Assembly (NCBI GenBank): GCA_022457155.1
Contig: JAJGOT010000059.1
Coordinates: forward strand, 824,001 to 888,000
Direction of reading: 5' to 3'
DNA length: 64,000 nt
DNA from: Cladopsammia gracilis
Lineage: Eukaryota; Cnidaria; Anthozoa; Scleractinia; Dendrophylliidae
How positions within the stretch are numbered: the stretch's first letter is position 1; every line of letters starts with the position of its first letter. The position numbers and the translations under genes were made by a program. This document shows, one piece after another, positions 1-11,149 of the stretch. Below the pieces are notes generated by a model that worked only from the letters and a program-made list of their open reading frames with translations, was not told the origin of the DNA and searched no databases.

Positions 1-1309
1 ACCCCTTTCATATAGTCTTTACGTGCGTCTGTTTGATATAATACTAAAATGGTAGTTTAGGGAGTACCCCCACCCCCGGGTAAAAATCAAACCAACTAAA
101 AACCGAGTGAACAAAGGTCATATCTGAAGCACGCCAGGCGCTAGTTGTGATGGGCCTGTCAACACCTTTCATTTCATTTGGTTATACGAGATTAGCGACG
201 GGTGATTTACGTCATTAGTATTGAATTTCTCAGACGCTCTCTTGCGCGAACGCGCCTAGCGGCAGGGAGCGATGGGAGACAGCTGTATTCGCAGGCAGTC
301 TGATACGGTGATACGATACGATACGATACGATACGATACGATACGATACGATACGATGTCCCGACCCGAACTTTTTCAGGTCCAAGCGCAATGATGTCGT
401 GCAGTGAAGTGTTGACAAATTTGTTTCATTCGCATTACAAATATCTTGTTTTTCTGCACAAAATAAGAGATCTGTTGTCCTTTACACGGCGAGAAGACTG
501 GCTTTTACCTTTTTTGCGAACATTAATAAAAAAATGGAAAGTCTGCGTTTTGAGCGGTACGAAGTGCGACATGTGTGACGAAGATAAATAGGTTAGGGAT
601 TAGGGTTTGGCACAAATCTTGCAGATATATAAAGAGAATTCACACAGACCTTTATAATCATGCTTAGGGTGCTTTGGTTGATTATTTTCATTATCTTTTC
701 AAAACAGCCTGAATGCGACTCGTGATTGTTTCGCAATCGATACCGGATAATTTGTCTACAACGGGATATAATTTTCTTCAACAACAACTGTATTTATAGC
801 TCTTATAGTTATCGAGTTTTCAGTCCCGCTAAAACGATTTTAGAGACGAATTTTCAGTCGCTTATATCACGTCAAAATCAGGTTGCCCCAACTAAAAATT
901 CGCAAACAGCGCAATTTCGTGGCCAGCTTTAAGTTGGTAACAAATCGCAGGATTCTGAGATGGTCATGTTAGCCTCCACCCAGGGCCTCCACAAGCTCCC
1001 AGCTGCCAAGAAATTTCCAATCCAATTTCTAAAACGCCTAATCCTAACCACTCACTAGTAGAAATGATTGAAAATAAAGAGTAAGTACAGCATATCACCC
1101 AAAAATTCGCCCAGTGGCTTCGCCACTCTCTTCTTAAAATAAAGCTAAGAAAAATTTTTCAGTGAAAAATATTTTGTTTAGAGCCGATATTCACGAGTTT
1201 GCTCATAAGAGCCTTTCATCTTCCTGCTATCCCTTATTTAAACCTCTTAAAATTTCATTTAAATTCAGGTGTATTCCGCCTTAAGCAAGGCAGCAATCTA
1301 CGTTCTTAC
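1..1309. other. No coding exon seen; probable first intron of the leftward gene
   Basis: I see no supported exon here. Because the exon at 1310-1499 reads leftward with a splice donor at 1310, this stretch is probably its first intron. It holds a short (ATACG)n microsatellite and, near 60-80, a GGAGTACCCCCACCCCC block like the end of the G-tract-flanked repeats found near 28.4, 53 and 63.9 kb. Confidence 0.6.
310..356. repeat. (ATACG)n microsatellite
   Basis: About nine near-perfect copies of a 5-bp unit read as GATAC/ATACG. Open frames across it are repeat artefacts. Confidence 0.95.
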
Positions 1310-1499
1310 CTGCGAGACCTTCCCTGTTCAGGCGATTTTCCAGCGCAATGAGGCGATCGTTGGTGGCGTCATTTTTCAGCCAGAGATATCCACAAGCAAA
1401 GATCAATATCAATGAAAGATAGGACGGCCTGATCGAGGGAAGGAAATCACAAACGCGGTAGGATTTGGAGGAGCGCGATTTATCTGGCGTGTCATCCAT
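1310..1499 (-). CDS. First coding exon of a type II membrane protein (possibly a transmembrane collagen)
   Basis: The exon starts at ATG 1499 and ends at a clear donor (CTCGCAG|GTAAG) at 1310, giving 63 residues plus one base (phase 1). The order is a polar, basic N-terminus (MDDTPDKSRSSK), one hydrophobic segment at about residues 27-42 (YLSLILIFACGYLWL), then a charged stretch rich in Leu, Asn and Arg (NDRLIALENRLNREG) that could start a trimerising coiled coil. The exon ends in a Gly-Leu-Ala-Gly context with a phase-1 junction. This plan, a short cytoplasmic tail, a signal anchor and a coiled coil before Gly-rich exons, is that of membrane-associated collagens and TNF-like ligands. The collagen idea is inference, since no Gly-X-Y run is in the window. 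The remaining exons lie left of base 1. Confidence 0.65.
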
Positions 1500-1566
1500 T
1501 TCTGCAGCTTGCTTGTCCTTCAGTGATGCAGAAAGAACGATGGAAACTCACCCTTAAAATGTGATC

Positions 1567-1574
1567 TTTTTATA
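1567..1574 (-). promoter_or_regulatory. TATA box of the leftward membrane-protein gene
   Basis: Read leftward the sequence is GGGTATAAAAAGATC, a strong TATA match about 70 bp before the ATG at 1499. A start site about 30 bp downstream would leave a 5' UTR of roughly 40 bp. Confidence 0.6.
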
Positions 1575-1639
1575 CCCACCCAGCTGAAAGGGATATTAAT
1601 AACTTTACTTTGTTTACATCATGATAATGCAACCTGATA

Positions 1640-2029
1640 ACTGAATCAAGCAGTGCAGTGGAGAGAGCAGAAAGTGTCAAATACGCATTTATCCACGCCG
1701 CGCAAGTTGAGGTTTGCCAGGCAAATACGTAGCATAATCACAGGCCTATTTTTCCGTCTTTTGTAAACAAATTAATTGCAAACCTTGACCGACCTCATGC
1801 TCAAACCTTGGTTCAACCTACCAACAGAACGACATATAAGAACATGGACATAACGACATAATCGACTTAAATGTTGCAAGTGTGATCACGCATCCCAAAA
1901 TCAGGCATGCCAGGCGATTACGTACCGGGTTACCTAGGATGATCATAACCCCACAACTTTTACCTTGACCTTTGGTTTATTTGCATCGTAATAACATAAT
2001 GTGATAATTTAATCAAGCAGTGGAGTATG
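1640..2029. other. Intergenic; low-copy repeat fragments
   Basis: No exon seen. Several short pieces (for example GCCGCGCAAGTTGAGG and CATGCCAGGCGATTACGTA) recur in the same orientation at 17.70-17.85 kb, just outside the other arm of the inverted repeat, so both arms sit in related surroundings. Confidence 0.5.
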
Positions 2030-2853
2030 CCTTAAAAAACCGTTCAAAATTAGTCTGCCCGTTTCCGATATCGAAAATTCTAATTTCGGGGTCGGGAATT
2101 AGTTTTCGACATCGGAATTCGATTTTCTATTTTCGGGGTCGGGAATTATCGATTTCCTATTTTCGGGGTCGGGAATTAATCATCGTCATCGGGATTTGGT
2201 TCCTCATTTTCGGGGTCTGGATTTTTCGATGTCGGAATCTCTTGCGGTACTCGAAACATCCCGACAGAAAAGACTGTCTGGATGTTCATTTCCGATGTCA
2301 GAATTACCCGATGGATTATTCCGTCAAATACTGCAAATCGAGTCGGAGGCCGGTTATTTCGTTTTTTTTTTTTTGTTATTTAATTAATATTATATTATAT
2401 TATATCTTTATTCATTTTATATCAATTTTTAGGATGAAAGGATGAAGAAAAGTGTTTTAAATAAAACTCAACTCAGCCCATAGATTTTGCACCATTTGTC
2501 TGTTTATTTATGCCGTAACTCTGTAAAAAATGATGTTATTATTATCTTGAACAGTCGCCTTTTGAAAGGACATGAACCACTTGTTAGGTAATTTAACCAT
2601 GTAAAGTTAGTTTTATAAACATATTACTTTACCAAATTTGGGGCTGAAATGACAACAAATGAAGATAAGAGAGTAGAAGAGCAGATCAAGGGATAACTTG
2701 TAAACACCAGAATAAAGAAAAGGGTCTGTCTCTCTCTTTATTTTTGTAGTCTCTCGAGGTCTTCAGTATTTCATTTAAAGCACGTATGTTTAAATATCAT
2801 TTTCCTAAAGCATTTAGCTTTACAGCATTCCCTTTGTGCTTCCTGATACAAAA
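2030..2853 (+). repeat. Left arm of a 0.8-kb inverted repeat
   Basis: This stretch is repeated in reverse orientation at 16877-17704 with few differences (for example CCTCATTTT against CCCCATTTT). The outer end begins GCCTTAAAAAACCGTTC. Inside are four spaced copies of TTTCGGGGTCGGGAATTA-like units. Open frames here reappear in the other copy, but they look like repeat translation, not a gene. Confidence 0.85.
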
Positions 2854-3000
2854 CAAGGACTTGCAAGAGCAGAAATTAGGCAGATTCTTTTCTTTTTTTT
2901 AATATTTATCTCCGTTTTTTTGTTGTTGTTTTGTTTTTAAATTATTACTATTATAATGAATATACAAGCCCGTAAATAAGAGAATGAAATAAACAATATT

Positions 3001-3123
3001 CAACCAAAATTAGGGTAAGAGTTCAATTTCTTTTTGATAATACATTTCATTTTATCGCTGTACTGGTGTGTATAGTATGGAGTATGATTTACATCTGTAG
3101 CGTAAACACTGTCCTTAGTGAAA
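3001..3123 (+). repeat. Second block of the inverted repeat
   Basis: About 120 bp matching 16371-16487 in reverse orientation, more diverged than the main arm. The DNA between the two blocks differs (2854-3000 here against 16488-16876 there), so one copy has undergone insertion or replacement. Confidence 0.7.
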
Positions 3124-3194
3124 ACGTTTAACTTGCCTTTCTTAACAAGACCCATGTCAGCTGGCACCATTTGTCTGTTTATGTATGTTGTCAT

Positions 3195-4236
3195 ACCCTG
3201 GGTGCCAGAGGTTTTTATTTTTTAGTGAAAACGGCGAATTTGAGCGGCGAAGCCGCGACAACGAGGCGCAACGCGCCGAGAAAAAATAAAAACCTCTGGG
3301 CACTCGAGTACACAACCTCATTTCCATGCGATTTGTGGATCGGATATCTCACCAAACCGGTTTTAAACCTTGGGGACCAAAGCGTGTCTGTTTGTTTACA
3401 TTAAATCTAACAGCTGACATGTTTAAAACGCGGTCGAGACAGAAATATTAAATCAAAAAAGATACATCGATGACATTTTTTCACTGTAGAGTGTCGAGAA
3501 AAAGGAGATAGAAGATTTTATTGTCCTTGCAAACAAACATTAATCTCAGACAAAGAAGTAAACTTTCTGGATACAACCGTTTTCAAAGGCGAGAGATTTA
3601 ACAAACAAAGAATCCTTGATATCCGCACGCAATTAAGCCAGTACACCTATTTCTCTTCCTGTCACCTACCAGTGGTCAGCGAAATCGTTCAGCGAGAATA
3701 CCTGCAACTCCAAAGCACGCCTTCATGCTAGAGATAAAAATTTTCCTCGTTCAAACAAAACTCTAAAGGTCACACTCCACGATAACACGAATTAATAAGT
3801 CGTGTCTGGCCTGTCAACACCTCTTTTCAAGACATCCTTGCGCTGAATAAATTAGTTCTCTGATATTTTGAAAATTTGGATACTAAAGAGTAATCCACAG
3901 CGTTTCTTAAAGATCGCAAAAAGCCGCAATCTCTATCTACGTCCGCCATTGTTGTTTGTGTGGCTTCACTTTGGGAAACCGGTTTTTCACGCGCCCGTTG
4001 CGAATTGTTTCGGTCCAGCCAATCGAAGTTGCTGTTGCATCGTTAACTCCCGGTAGAGTCTGGAAACAAGTAGGAGAACCAATCAGCGACCTAGTTCAGA
4101 TTCTGAACTAGATCCTCGCATGGAAATGAGGTTGTATATTCGAGTGACCAGAGGTCCGTCTCGCGAGCTTCTTCTAACCGTTTATGCGGTTAATTTCACT
4201 CATGATATTCAGAGAACGGACCTCTGGATCCAGGGT
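3195..4236. mobile_element. Non-autonomous DNA transposon with a 10-bp target duplication
   Basis: The ends are inverted (ACCCTGGGTGCCAGAGGT and ACCTCTGGATCCAGGGT) and are flanked by the direct repeat ATGTTGTCAT at 3185-3194 and 4238-4247. A second inverted segment inside (CAACCTCATTTCCATGCG near 3315-3335, its complement near 4118-4136) extends the terminal repeats. No transposase frame is visible. A 9-10 bp duplication is typical of Mutator-like elements. Confidence 0.8.
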
Positions 4237-4683
4237 GATGTTGTCATTGAACTCGATATAATCAATCAATCAATTAATGTACATATATAGATACCAATTT
4301 TTGGCTTGCCAACTATGTTAAACCTAAAACATTTACATTTCTACTTTTGAACTTCTTTTCTTCACACAAAACTGTAACTATAATGTCAGATATTGAACGA
4401 ATAATAACAGTGAGAAAATATCGCAAAACGTAACTCGTGGTGATCAATGATGTGTTATTTTGGTGTTGTTATTTTGTGTGCGAATTTTGCAATTGCAATT
4501 TCGAAATTAACAATTGTTATAAAAACATGGAAACAGCGAGAAACATCCGTCATCAGTAAGGTAGCACAGAAGCAAGAGTAGTGTTTTCTTTCAACCGCGC
4601 ATAGCGCACAAAATATATGCGTAATCCTTTAAGTATCAAATAACGTCTTCTCCTAAAATATAAATAATTTCAACTTCCAACTT

Positions 4684-4939
4684 TAAAGGGACACTGTTCT
4701 GCCAAAATAGCAAAATTTATCTTAGCTTAGTCCAAATTAAACAAAAGAAAACAATGGAATTATAGTATAATAATGCGTACTATTCTACTATTTCACGGGT
4801 TAAGTAAAATCACTCTAAAAAGATTCTATAGAGCAAAACGAAAGCAGTAGTTTTGAGCTAAAGTGTAGGATTGCAAGGATTGAAGTGGATTACAGTTCAT
4901 GAAAAACACGTTATTTCAGTCAGGACAGTGCCCCTTTGA
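4684..4939. mobile_element. MITE with TAAAGGGACACTG-type ends
   Basis: It starts TAAAGGGACACTGTTC and ends GGACAGTGCCCCTTTGA. Inside is a fragment of another family (AACAATGGAATTATAG...AAAATCACTCT) that recurs at 48.4 and 49.5 kb. Related ends occur at 43294-43685. Confidence 0.65.
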
Positions 4940-5519
4940 GTATCTAAAAGATCTTGACTTTCGAAAACAAAACAAAAAAATAAAAAAATATATAAGCGTT
5001 ATTCCTTCTGTGTCGATTCTGTGCAACCTCGATAAATAATGTTAGTACATACTAAAACAGTGCAAAGCGTTGTTGGTGCGCTCTGATTATATTGGCTACT
5101 AAAACTCGGGATAGCAAATGCTATTCACCTCCAAGCATTTTGCGCGACCATAGTGATCAGAAATAAATGAGTTAAAAATTATCATTTTCGTGCTATTTTA
5201 TCTCACTGTTCTAGTACATACTAAAACAAATATTCACCTCAGCGTCGGTGGGTAGTTGTTAATTATTTCAGAACTTGACATCGTCATATAACCTGCAAAA
5301 ATAGAATTAAGGTAGTGGAACAATTGTGGAAATAACAGTAAAACAGAGCGGCTTTTATTTGAGTGTCGTAAAACCAAAAACCGAAGTACTCGAAGTAATT
5401 ACTATGACAAATCAGATCAACCAATCAGAACACGAAACAAATACATGTAGCGGACGCCAAGCGCGGGAAAACGCGTGCGAGCAAGCCACGATTGGTCTTG
5501 ATTTTACTTCTGATTGGCT

Positions 5520-6103
5520 GTGTTTTCACGAGGCGGTTTTTCTCGCTTAACATTCCTGTAGGTGATTTGTTTACTGACCGCGTTAAGCAGCTTAAAAAAT
5601 TTATGCGTTTTCACGGACAGAACTTTATTCATTTTTCTTGTACCATGCGCGATATATTTTCTTTTGTTAAAACAATAGAAAATTAGAACACAAAAGAACG
5701 ACAATACAATGCCCTTCTTTGTTGTTTGAACAATGTGATTGGCCGAAATTAATTGCCGACAAGCTTAAGCGACCTGGTTTGGTGGCTTAAATAGGCCATT
5801 TGCACGATGACGTCATATGACTACAACTACCAGAATCCTTCAGTTTTTTGTTTTGTAGTGCAAATTAGGGCTATTGTTATTTAAACCGCACTGGGATTAC
5901 AAAATTTAAATAAGAAAGGAAAAACGAAATGAATTCTGGTAGTTGTAGTCAAATGACGCCATCGTGCAAATGGCCTATTTAATGAGAATTCTATTGTAGT
6001 TCGCCAACTCGCTTAACTTTAAGCGAGTTGGACAAGCAAATGTTTCCACGAGATTTCCGACTGTCACTCGCTCAGCGACTTAAAAAATCGCTCGTGAAAA
6101 CAC
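5520..6103. mobile_element. Nested element with GTGTTTTCACGAG ends
   Basis: A 13-bp terminal inverted repeat (GTGTTTTCACGAG and CTCGTGAAAACAC) brackets about 580 bp. An internal hairpin lies near 6005-6035 (CAACTCGCTTAACTTTAAGCGAGTTG). The short reading frames inside do not resemble a transposase. Confidence 0.65.
5790..5981. mobile_element. MITE (ATAGGCCATTTGCACGATG family), copy 1
   Basis: The long inverted ends ATAGGCCATTTGCACGATGA and ATCGTGCAAATGGCCTAT continue inward to CTACAACTACCAGAAT and its complement. A second, closely similar copy lies at 50045-50232. TTAA flanks both sides here. Confidence 0.85.
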
Positions 6104-6968
6104 GGCCATTGTTTAATAAAGTGGCGCGAAAACCAAAGCCCGAACCAAAGCAACTGCGAAATTTCTTTCGATACTCAATTGAAAACCGCTCTCCATGATC
6201 ATATTAAAAAATGTCCACTTTTTCCATGAATATTTTTCATCCACAGACAGCCATATCTTTCCTCTGCTATTTTCTCCAAACAGTCTAGTAGCACAACTGT
6301 GCCAAACATCGGGTCTTTCTGCATGTACCGGTATCCATGAACCACTCATTGTCTTCTATTGTTTGTGAGGTATTGTATTTTTGGTCTTGTTTTGCATTTG
6401 TATTATTGTCGTTCTTTGTTCCTTTTGTTTTACGTAATATGTGCTCCGGTACATGCCGAATCTACCCAAACATCTCTCCCTCTTTAATTCTAGCATCCTT
6501 CAATGTTCAATGTCAATTCAAGTCGAGTCAACATATGAGGTGGTAGCAATGGCCGCGAAAAAAAAAATTGGACAATTTCATAGTCCATTTTCAACGTAAG
6601 GAGCCGGAGAACGCAGTGAAGTGTCTTTTTTTAGGATACGCAGTTAGAAAAGAAAAAAAGAGTTTGTGCCTTAACGAATCTCACCACCGAATATCACATT
6701 ATCATAAAATAGGGTTCCTCTGATATCTAAACTTGCCACATTTGACACTTCTGGCAGGATGTCACTTAAAGGAATTAAACGTTTCAAAGCGTAACCTTGA
6801 CGGATCGGATAAATAATTTCAAAAGCGAATCTGTACTCAAGCAAATGGTTACTGTGTGCTTATGAATGCAAGTAAACACAGGGTGACTATGCTTAGGAGT
6901 ATGCTTGTGACCCCCTTGGGATTTTGGCTTATTGATTTCTAACATCATGCCTTCCTTTTTTTCACACC

Positions 6969-7092
6969 TTTCTTGGTGTTACAGATGTTGAGATCGCCAA
7001 ATGACTTAAAACAAAAGATTCACAATACATTAAACAATACTCACACCACAGCACAAAAGCTAACCACCGATAGTTTCCGCAACACCGAGAAA
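6969..7092. mobile_element. Short MITE (TTTCTTGGTGTTAC family), copy 1
   Basis: The ends TTTCTTGGTGTTACAGATG and GCAACACCGAGAAA are roughly inverted. The interior (AACAAAAGATTCA...CAAAAGCTAACCA) matches 48013-48136. Confidence 0.65.
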
Positions 7093-8455
7093 TACTGACC
7101 CAATTTTTGCGCTTGCTATTGAATTTTTCTTAATCGTTTTTAGTAAAAGTTTCTTTGTTCCGAAACAACAAATCGCTGAGCACGAGTTTCGTTGAAATCC
7201 TCTAAGAAGGTGTTGTCATCCCCCTTTTGGTCTCAATCGGTTCTGAATTGAAAGACTGCATGGGTGATAACCACTTTTTTGAATGCTTACATTTGTCTAA
7301 TATTTATTTTTATTTGGTCAGAAGACACATTACACCACGTTTCACGTACGTTTCTTTCAGGATCCGGGCGTTATGTTGGCGAATAATCCGTGGACGCGTG
7401 CCGCTGTGTTTCTTTGTTTTCTTTCATAAAAGAGTTCTTTCGTTTTCAAACAAAGATTTCACCGAAAACACCACCGCGTAACTGACGGCCGAACAAGAAA
7501 AATAATATGGGGCGATCAGTCTATTTAATAAACGGAAGTCCACAGTGAAAAAAAAATCTGAAGGCAAGTCAGGTAACTCGAATTTAATACGTGAACAAGA
7601 AAACGACCAAAATTCGACATAAAGCGGCTCCCAGCTCTTCAATTCATTTATCAATTTCATAACATTCTTCGCGCAATTCAATTTTGCACTTTAATTTCAC
7701 TTATTAAGTAATGCTCCACATACGAACTACGGTATCTTCATTGTTCTGCGACATTGGCTCTTTCCCACACATAATATCTTTGAGTGAAGAAAACCGATTT
7801 GCGTCAACTTAATTTTAGGAAATGTTCCTACTTAACTAAGCAGAATAGCAGAAAACAATAGCAAATAATTTTGCTTCTTTGAAATTCCCCAAATACAATA
7901 TCTTTTAAAAAATTGCATGTTGTGCGATTGGGTCTCAAATTACTTGAAACCTTAAAGAAATTAGACAAAATGCACCATGAACCTTAACTTTTAAGCGGTT
8001 TTTGAGTCTATAGTTAAACAAGAGGCTCCTAGCAGCCTATACTCATGCGCATGCGTAAGTAGGCTGTACCACAATGAAGGGAATGATTCTTCTAAGACTT
8101 ATATATACCAAACATGAACATTGCTAATGTAAGTAGGGTTGTAGGAGACGCTGTCGTGACACTTGAGTAACGCTCTTTTACCGGAAGTGAGAGTAGCCGG
8201 AAGTCACTAAACAGGAAGTGTAGTGGAAAAGCTATGAACCGGAAGTGTACAATTTAAAATATGCGTGCATAAATTTGCATGCAAAATCGTGACACAAAAA
8301 ATAAAAATAATAATAATAATAATAATAAAAATAACAAGAAAAACGGAGCCGAAACCTAACCTCATGCCGCTACGCGCATGAGTAAAAAAAAGAAAAAAGT
8401 TGACATTCCATCGTGCATTGCCGTTCAGCACTTTCCTTCTTATGCGGATCATTAC
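7093..8455. other. Gene-free stretch
   Basis: No exon or complete element was recognised. It is AT-rich, with a (TAA)n run near 8305-8330. The short frames on both strands have no domain-like content and overlap one another. Confidence 0.55.
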
Positions 8456-8597
8456 TAGCCTGTGAACAGGCTTCTTTTTGGGGAATTGGGTTAGGTTGGC
8501 CTGTGCCCCTTCCCTCTTCCTCAGTCCGCGCTCGGCTCGCTTCGCTCGCCGATTTTAACCTAACCCAATTCCCCAAAAGAAGCCTGTTCACAGGCTA
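8456..8597. mobile_element. 142-bp fold-back MITE with a 9-bp target duplication
   Basis: Nearly all of it is an inverted repeat. The ends TAGCCTGTGAACAGGCTTC and its complement continue for about 42 bp around a loop of roughly 55 bp. GATCATTAC flanks it exactly at 8447-8455 and 8598-8606. A 9-bp duplication points to the Mutator-like group. Confidence 0.9.
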
Positions 8598-8838
8598 GAT
8601 CATTACTTAAGACCACTGCGAAGATTTTGCAAATTAAAGTTATCACAACAATGCCCAGCGACACCTGTCACGCTTCGTTAATCCCGTTTATTATTAACGT
8701 AACTATTATTAATTTGTTGTCAATTAACTGTACCGGATATGATGTAGACATATGATGTAGATGTACTTTGATTCCCACCTTTATTCCCTAAAGTGCAAGT
8801 GGTGCTTTAATTAAACGTTCGCTATCATTGCCACGATC

Positions 8839-9154
8839 ATGTTTAGTACACTGAATACAACTATAGCTTCTGTAGTCCAAGCCATGGACGTTCAAGAAAG
8901 TCAGAACCCAGGAAACCAACCCGGGACGACGATTGGGGCAGTTGACCCATTATTCAGTCCACAAAATCGACCGCGGCAAGAACCACGAGGAATGTTGTTG
9001 CCAAGCCCACGAGGACATTCGTGTGGCTTGGCCCTAACGTTTCTGACGTAGATGTTTCTTCTTTAAACGAAAAGAAAATCAAATTTGAAAAGAACATGAA
9101 TGCCGAGGCAATGGTTGCTTTACTAAAGAGGGAATTCCCGGCGATTACGGCCAG
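8839..9154 (+). CDS. Putative 5' exon of an unrecognised gene, with a possible frameshift
   Basis: From ATG 8839 a frame reads MFSTLNTTIASVVQAM... to about 8957. From about 8958 a different frame carries the protein-like sequence to a good donor (GCCAG|GTAAGC) at 9154, including TRTFVWLGPNVSDVDVSS and NAEAMVALLKREFPAITA. Either the second part is a separate exon behind a weak acceptor (TTATTCAG at 8957), or there is a small indel between the parts. The segment ends in phase 2. I do not recognise the family. The basic last exon at 14322-14468 may belong to the same gene. Confidence is moderate that this is coding and low for the exact model. Confidence 0.4.
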
Positions 9155-9825
9155 GTAAGCTTTCATGATACGCCCCCTTTGAACTTTAATGTCTTCGCCA
9201 TTTTATATTGTCGGGCAAAAAATTGACTGAAAATCAAAAGGGATCAGAGAATCATACGTAGGTGGAAAGTTATATACAACTGAAACAACACAAAAGACGT
9301 TAAAAGCATTCATAGAACGACACAATGAGCTAAAGGATTTGTCGATATGATATTTGATCACTCCTTTTAGTAGAGTGGAATCCCGATTCTTCAAACCTCA
9401 TCGTCCTCATCGGCAAACAGAAATTGGTTTAAAAATTCGGGGGCTCGAAAAATCGGAGGTAAAATCCCAAAGAAGCAAATCCAAGGGAAACGGGGTTTGG
9501 TTCCAAAAATCGGGATTCCACTGCGTACGTTCTCACATACACAGTTCCTTTGTTCAGCTGGTAGCGTGACGGGCGCCAAAAGCGCCTTCTCTCTTTTCCT
9601 TTTGGTGCCTGCCAAAAGTAGGGCTAATTAATTGCTCAATTTGTTTTGGTTTTATTTATTGATGTGATGTTGAATGCCCAGCAAGGTTTGTATGATAAAT
9701 TATTCCATCTTTCCTTGCGCCACAGAGCGAGTAAAGCAAACACAAGCTATTGTTCTTTCGCACGGAGTTCTGGGTAAAAATGGGGTGCTCCTGCTCCAAC
9801 CTCAAATTTTCCTAGCTTGCAATCT

Positions 9826-10086
9826 GTGATAGGTTCCAGCAATTCGAATTTTTGGAAAAAAAAAAGAATTTGGATTTGGAAAGACAAAAGACCAGAAAAA
9901 CCAGCTTATTGATTTTTTTTTCTTATGCGATAACAAAACAAAATTTCTGAGTTTCACTGGCTTTTAGTAAAACTTGAAAAATGTACCACATTTTTTTCCT
10001 AAATGATAGGGTATTTTTTTTAAATAAATATATATTTTTCTAAATCCAAGTTTTTGTCAAAAAGTAGAATTCACGGAACCTATCAC
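9826..10086. mobile_element. MITE with GTGATAGGTTCC ends
   Basis: The terminal repeats GTGATAGGTTCC and GGAACCTATCAC are continued by imperfectly inverted AT-rich arms (AATTCGAATTTTTGG against its near-complement). It ends about 30 bp before the coding segment at 10119 and has probably disturbed the acceptor region of that exon. Confidence 0.65.
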
Positions 10087-10118
10087 TGATTCTTTACATG
10101 TCTAATGTATTCTCTTTT

Positions 10119-10208
10119 ATGTTGCGGTTCGATCGCTCCACAATGGTGCCCTTCTCACCAAAGGATAATCTGGAGACACAGAGGCATGTGCTTAGACTTG
10201 TGGAAAAG
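10119..10208 (+). CDS. Internal exon of the unrecognised gene (start unresolved)
   Basis: In the frame that reaches donor GAAAAG|GTAAGAG at 10208 in phase 0, the segment reads MLRFDRSTMVPFSPKD followed by NLETQRHVLRLVEK. It joins the next exon (DENEMKEI...) in frame. No convincing acceptor lies just upstream; the nearest in-frame AG is inside the MITE that ends at 10086. Confidence 0.45.
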
Positions 10209-10504
10209 GTAAGAGCAAATTTCTTTCCGCTAATAACTACACAAATGGTTAATACTTGACCCCAGATGTAATGTAAACAGATATGTTTTATAATTATACT
10301 GTTTGAAGTATTTATTAACACTGCCTCTTTATAGGAATATACTCCTAAGAAATGATGGTATTAAACAATTTGACACCTCTAATTTCTGAAAGGAAACACA
10401 AATAAAAATAACACAGGCAGTCCTCCACGATTACCATGATATGTACACTATGAAAAACAACTGCATAATGTTTCTACTTCATATGTTATTTGTTGTTTCT
10501 ACAG

Positions 10505-10543
10505 GATGAGAATGAAATGAAGGAAATCATGTGTAGAGAAGAA
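10505..10543 (+). CDS. 39-bp internal exon of the unrecognised gene
   Basis: It lies between TTTCTACAG and GTAAGTA, both strong sites, and is 13 codons in phase 0 (DENEMKEIMCREE). It can join in frame to either candidate 3' exon (13700 or 14322). The acidic, helix-prone sequence continues that of the preceding exon. Confidence 0.55.
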
Positions 10544-10874
10544 GTAAGTACAAAGCAGATGTACTTACAAGTGGAGGCTTAAACCTCTTTACCTCTAAAT
10601 TAGTTTCTACTTCATTTAAATAAAAATCATCAATAAATAATTAAATCCAAATAAATAAATAAAAATTAAACAAATAATAATTGTACAGTTGTTTAAAATA
10701 ATATTTAATACATCTCTCAAAAGCAAGGGTTTTTTTAAAATAGTTTTTCTTAGTCTTGTGTATTCTAGTCAGAAAAAAAATCCACAGCCACCATAATATT
10801 ATTAATTGGAAAACATATACATTCAACTTTTTTGTAAATTTTTTGTAAATTTGGCAATTATATGAATGATGAAC

Positions 10875-11073
10875 TGGAGAGGCAAGGCGAGGCGAGGCGA
10901 GGCGAGGCGAGGAGAGGAGAGGAGAGGAGAGGAGAGGAGAGGAGAGGAGAGGAGAGGAGAGGAGAGGAGAGAGGAGAGGAGAGGAGAGGAGAGAGGAGAG
11001 GAGAGGAGAGGAGAGGAGAGAGGAGAGAGGAGAGGAGAGGAGAGAGGAGAGGAGGGGAGAGGAGAGGAGAGGA
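10875..11073. repeat. (GGAGA)n purine microsatellite in an intron
   Basis: About 200 bp of almost pure GGAGA units, GGCGA at the left edge, with a few slipped 7-bp units (GGAGAGA). Long open frames on both strands across it are artefacts of the 5-bp period. The all-purine strand could form triplex DNA. Confidence 0.95.
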
Positions 11074-11149
11074 TGCTTCTCTTCATCTTTCTTAAATGCC
11101 AAATTCCTTCAGAGGATTTTTATTTTTGATTAATTTAATATCAAGAATT

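Larger units (their letters stand above)
5345..6193. mobile_element. MITE (GAGCAGTTTTCAATTG family), interrupted by a nested insertion
   Basis: The left end (AGAGCGGCTTTTATTTGAGTG) and right end (ACTCAATTGAAAACCGCTCT) match the intact family member at 40365-40595. The body is split by the 5520-6103 element, which itself holds another MITE, so three insertions are stacked. Confidence 0.7.

Noticed and set aside
2020..2445. 141-residue open frame with FRGREL repeats
   Set aside because: It lies in the inverted repeat and translates short DNA repeats; the other copy has different frame breaks and no splice or domain signals.
10641..11129. Long open frames of Ser-Pro-Leu or Arg-Gly-Glu repeats on both strands
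   Set aside because: They are translations of the GGAGA microsatellite, open in several frames on both strands only because the unit lacks stop codons.
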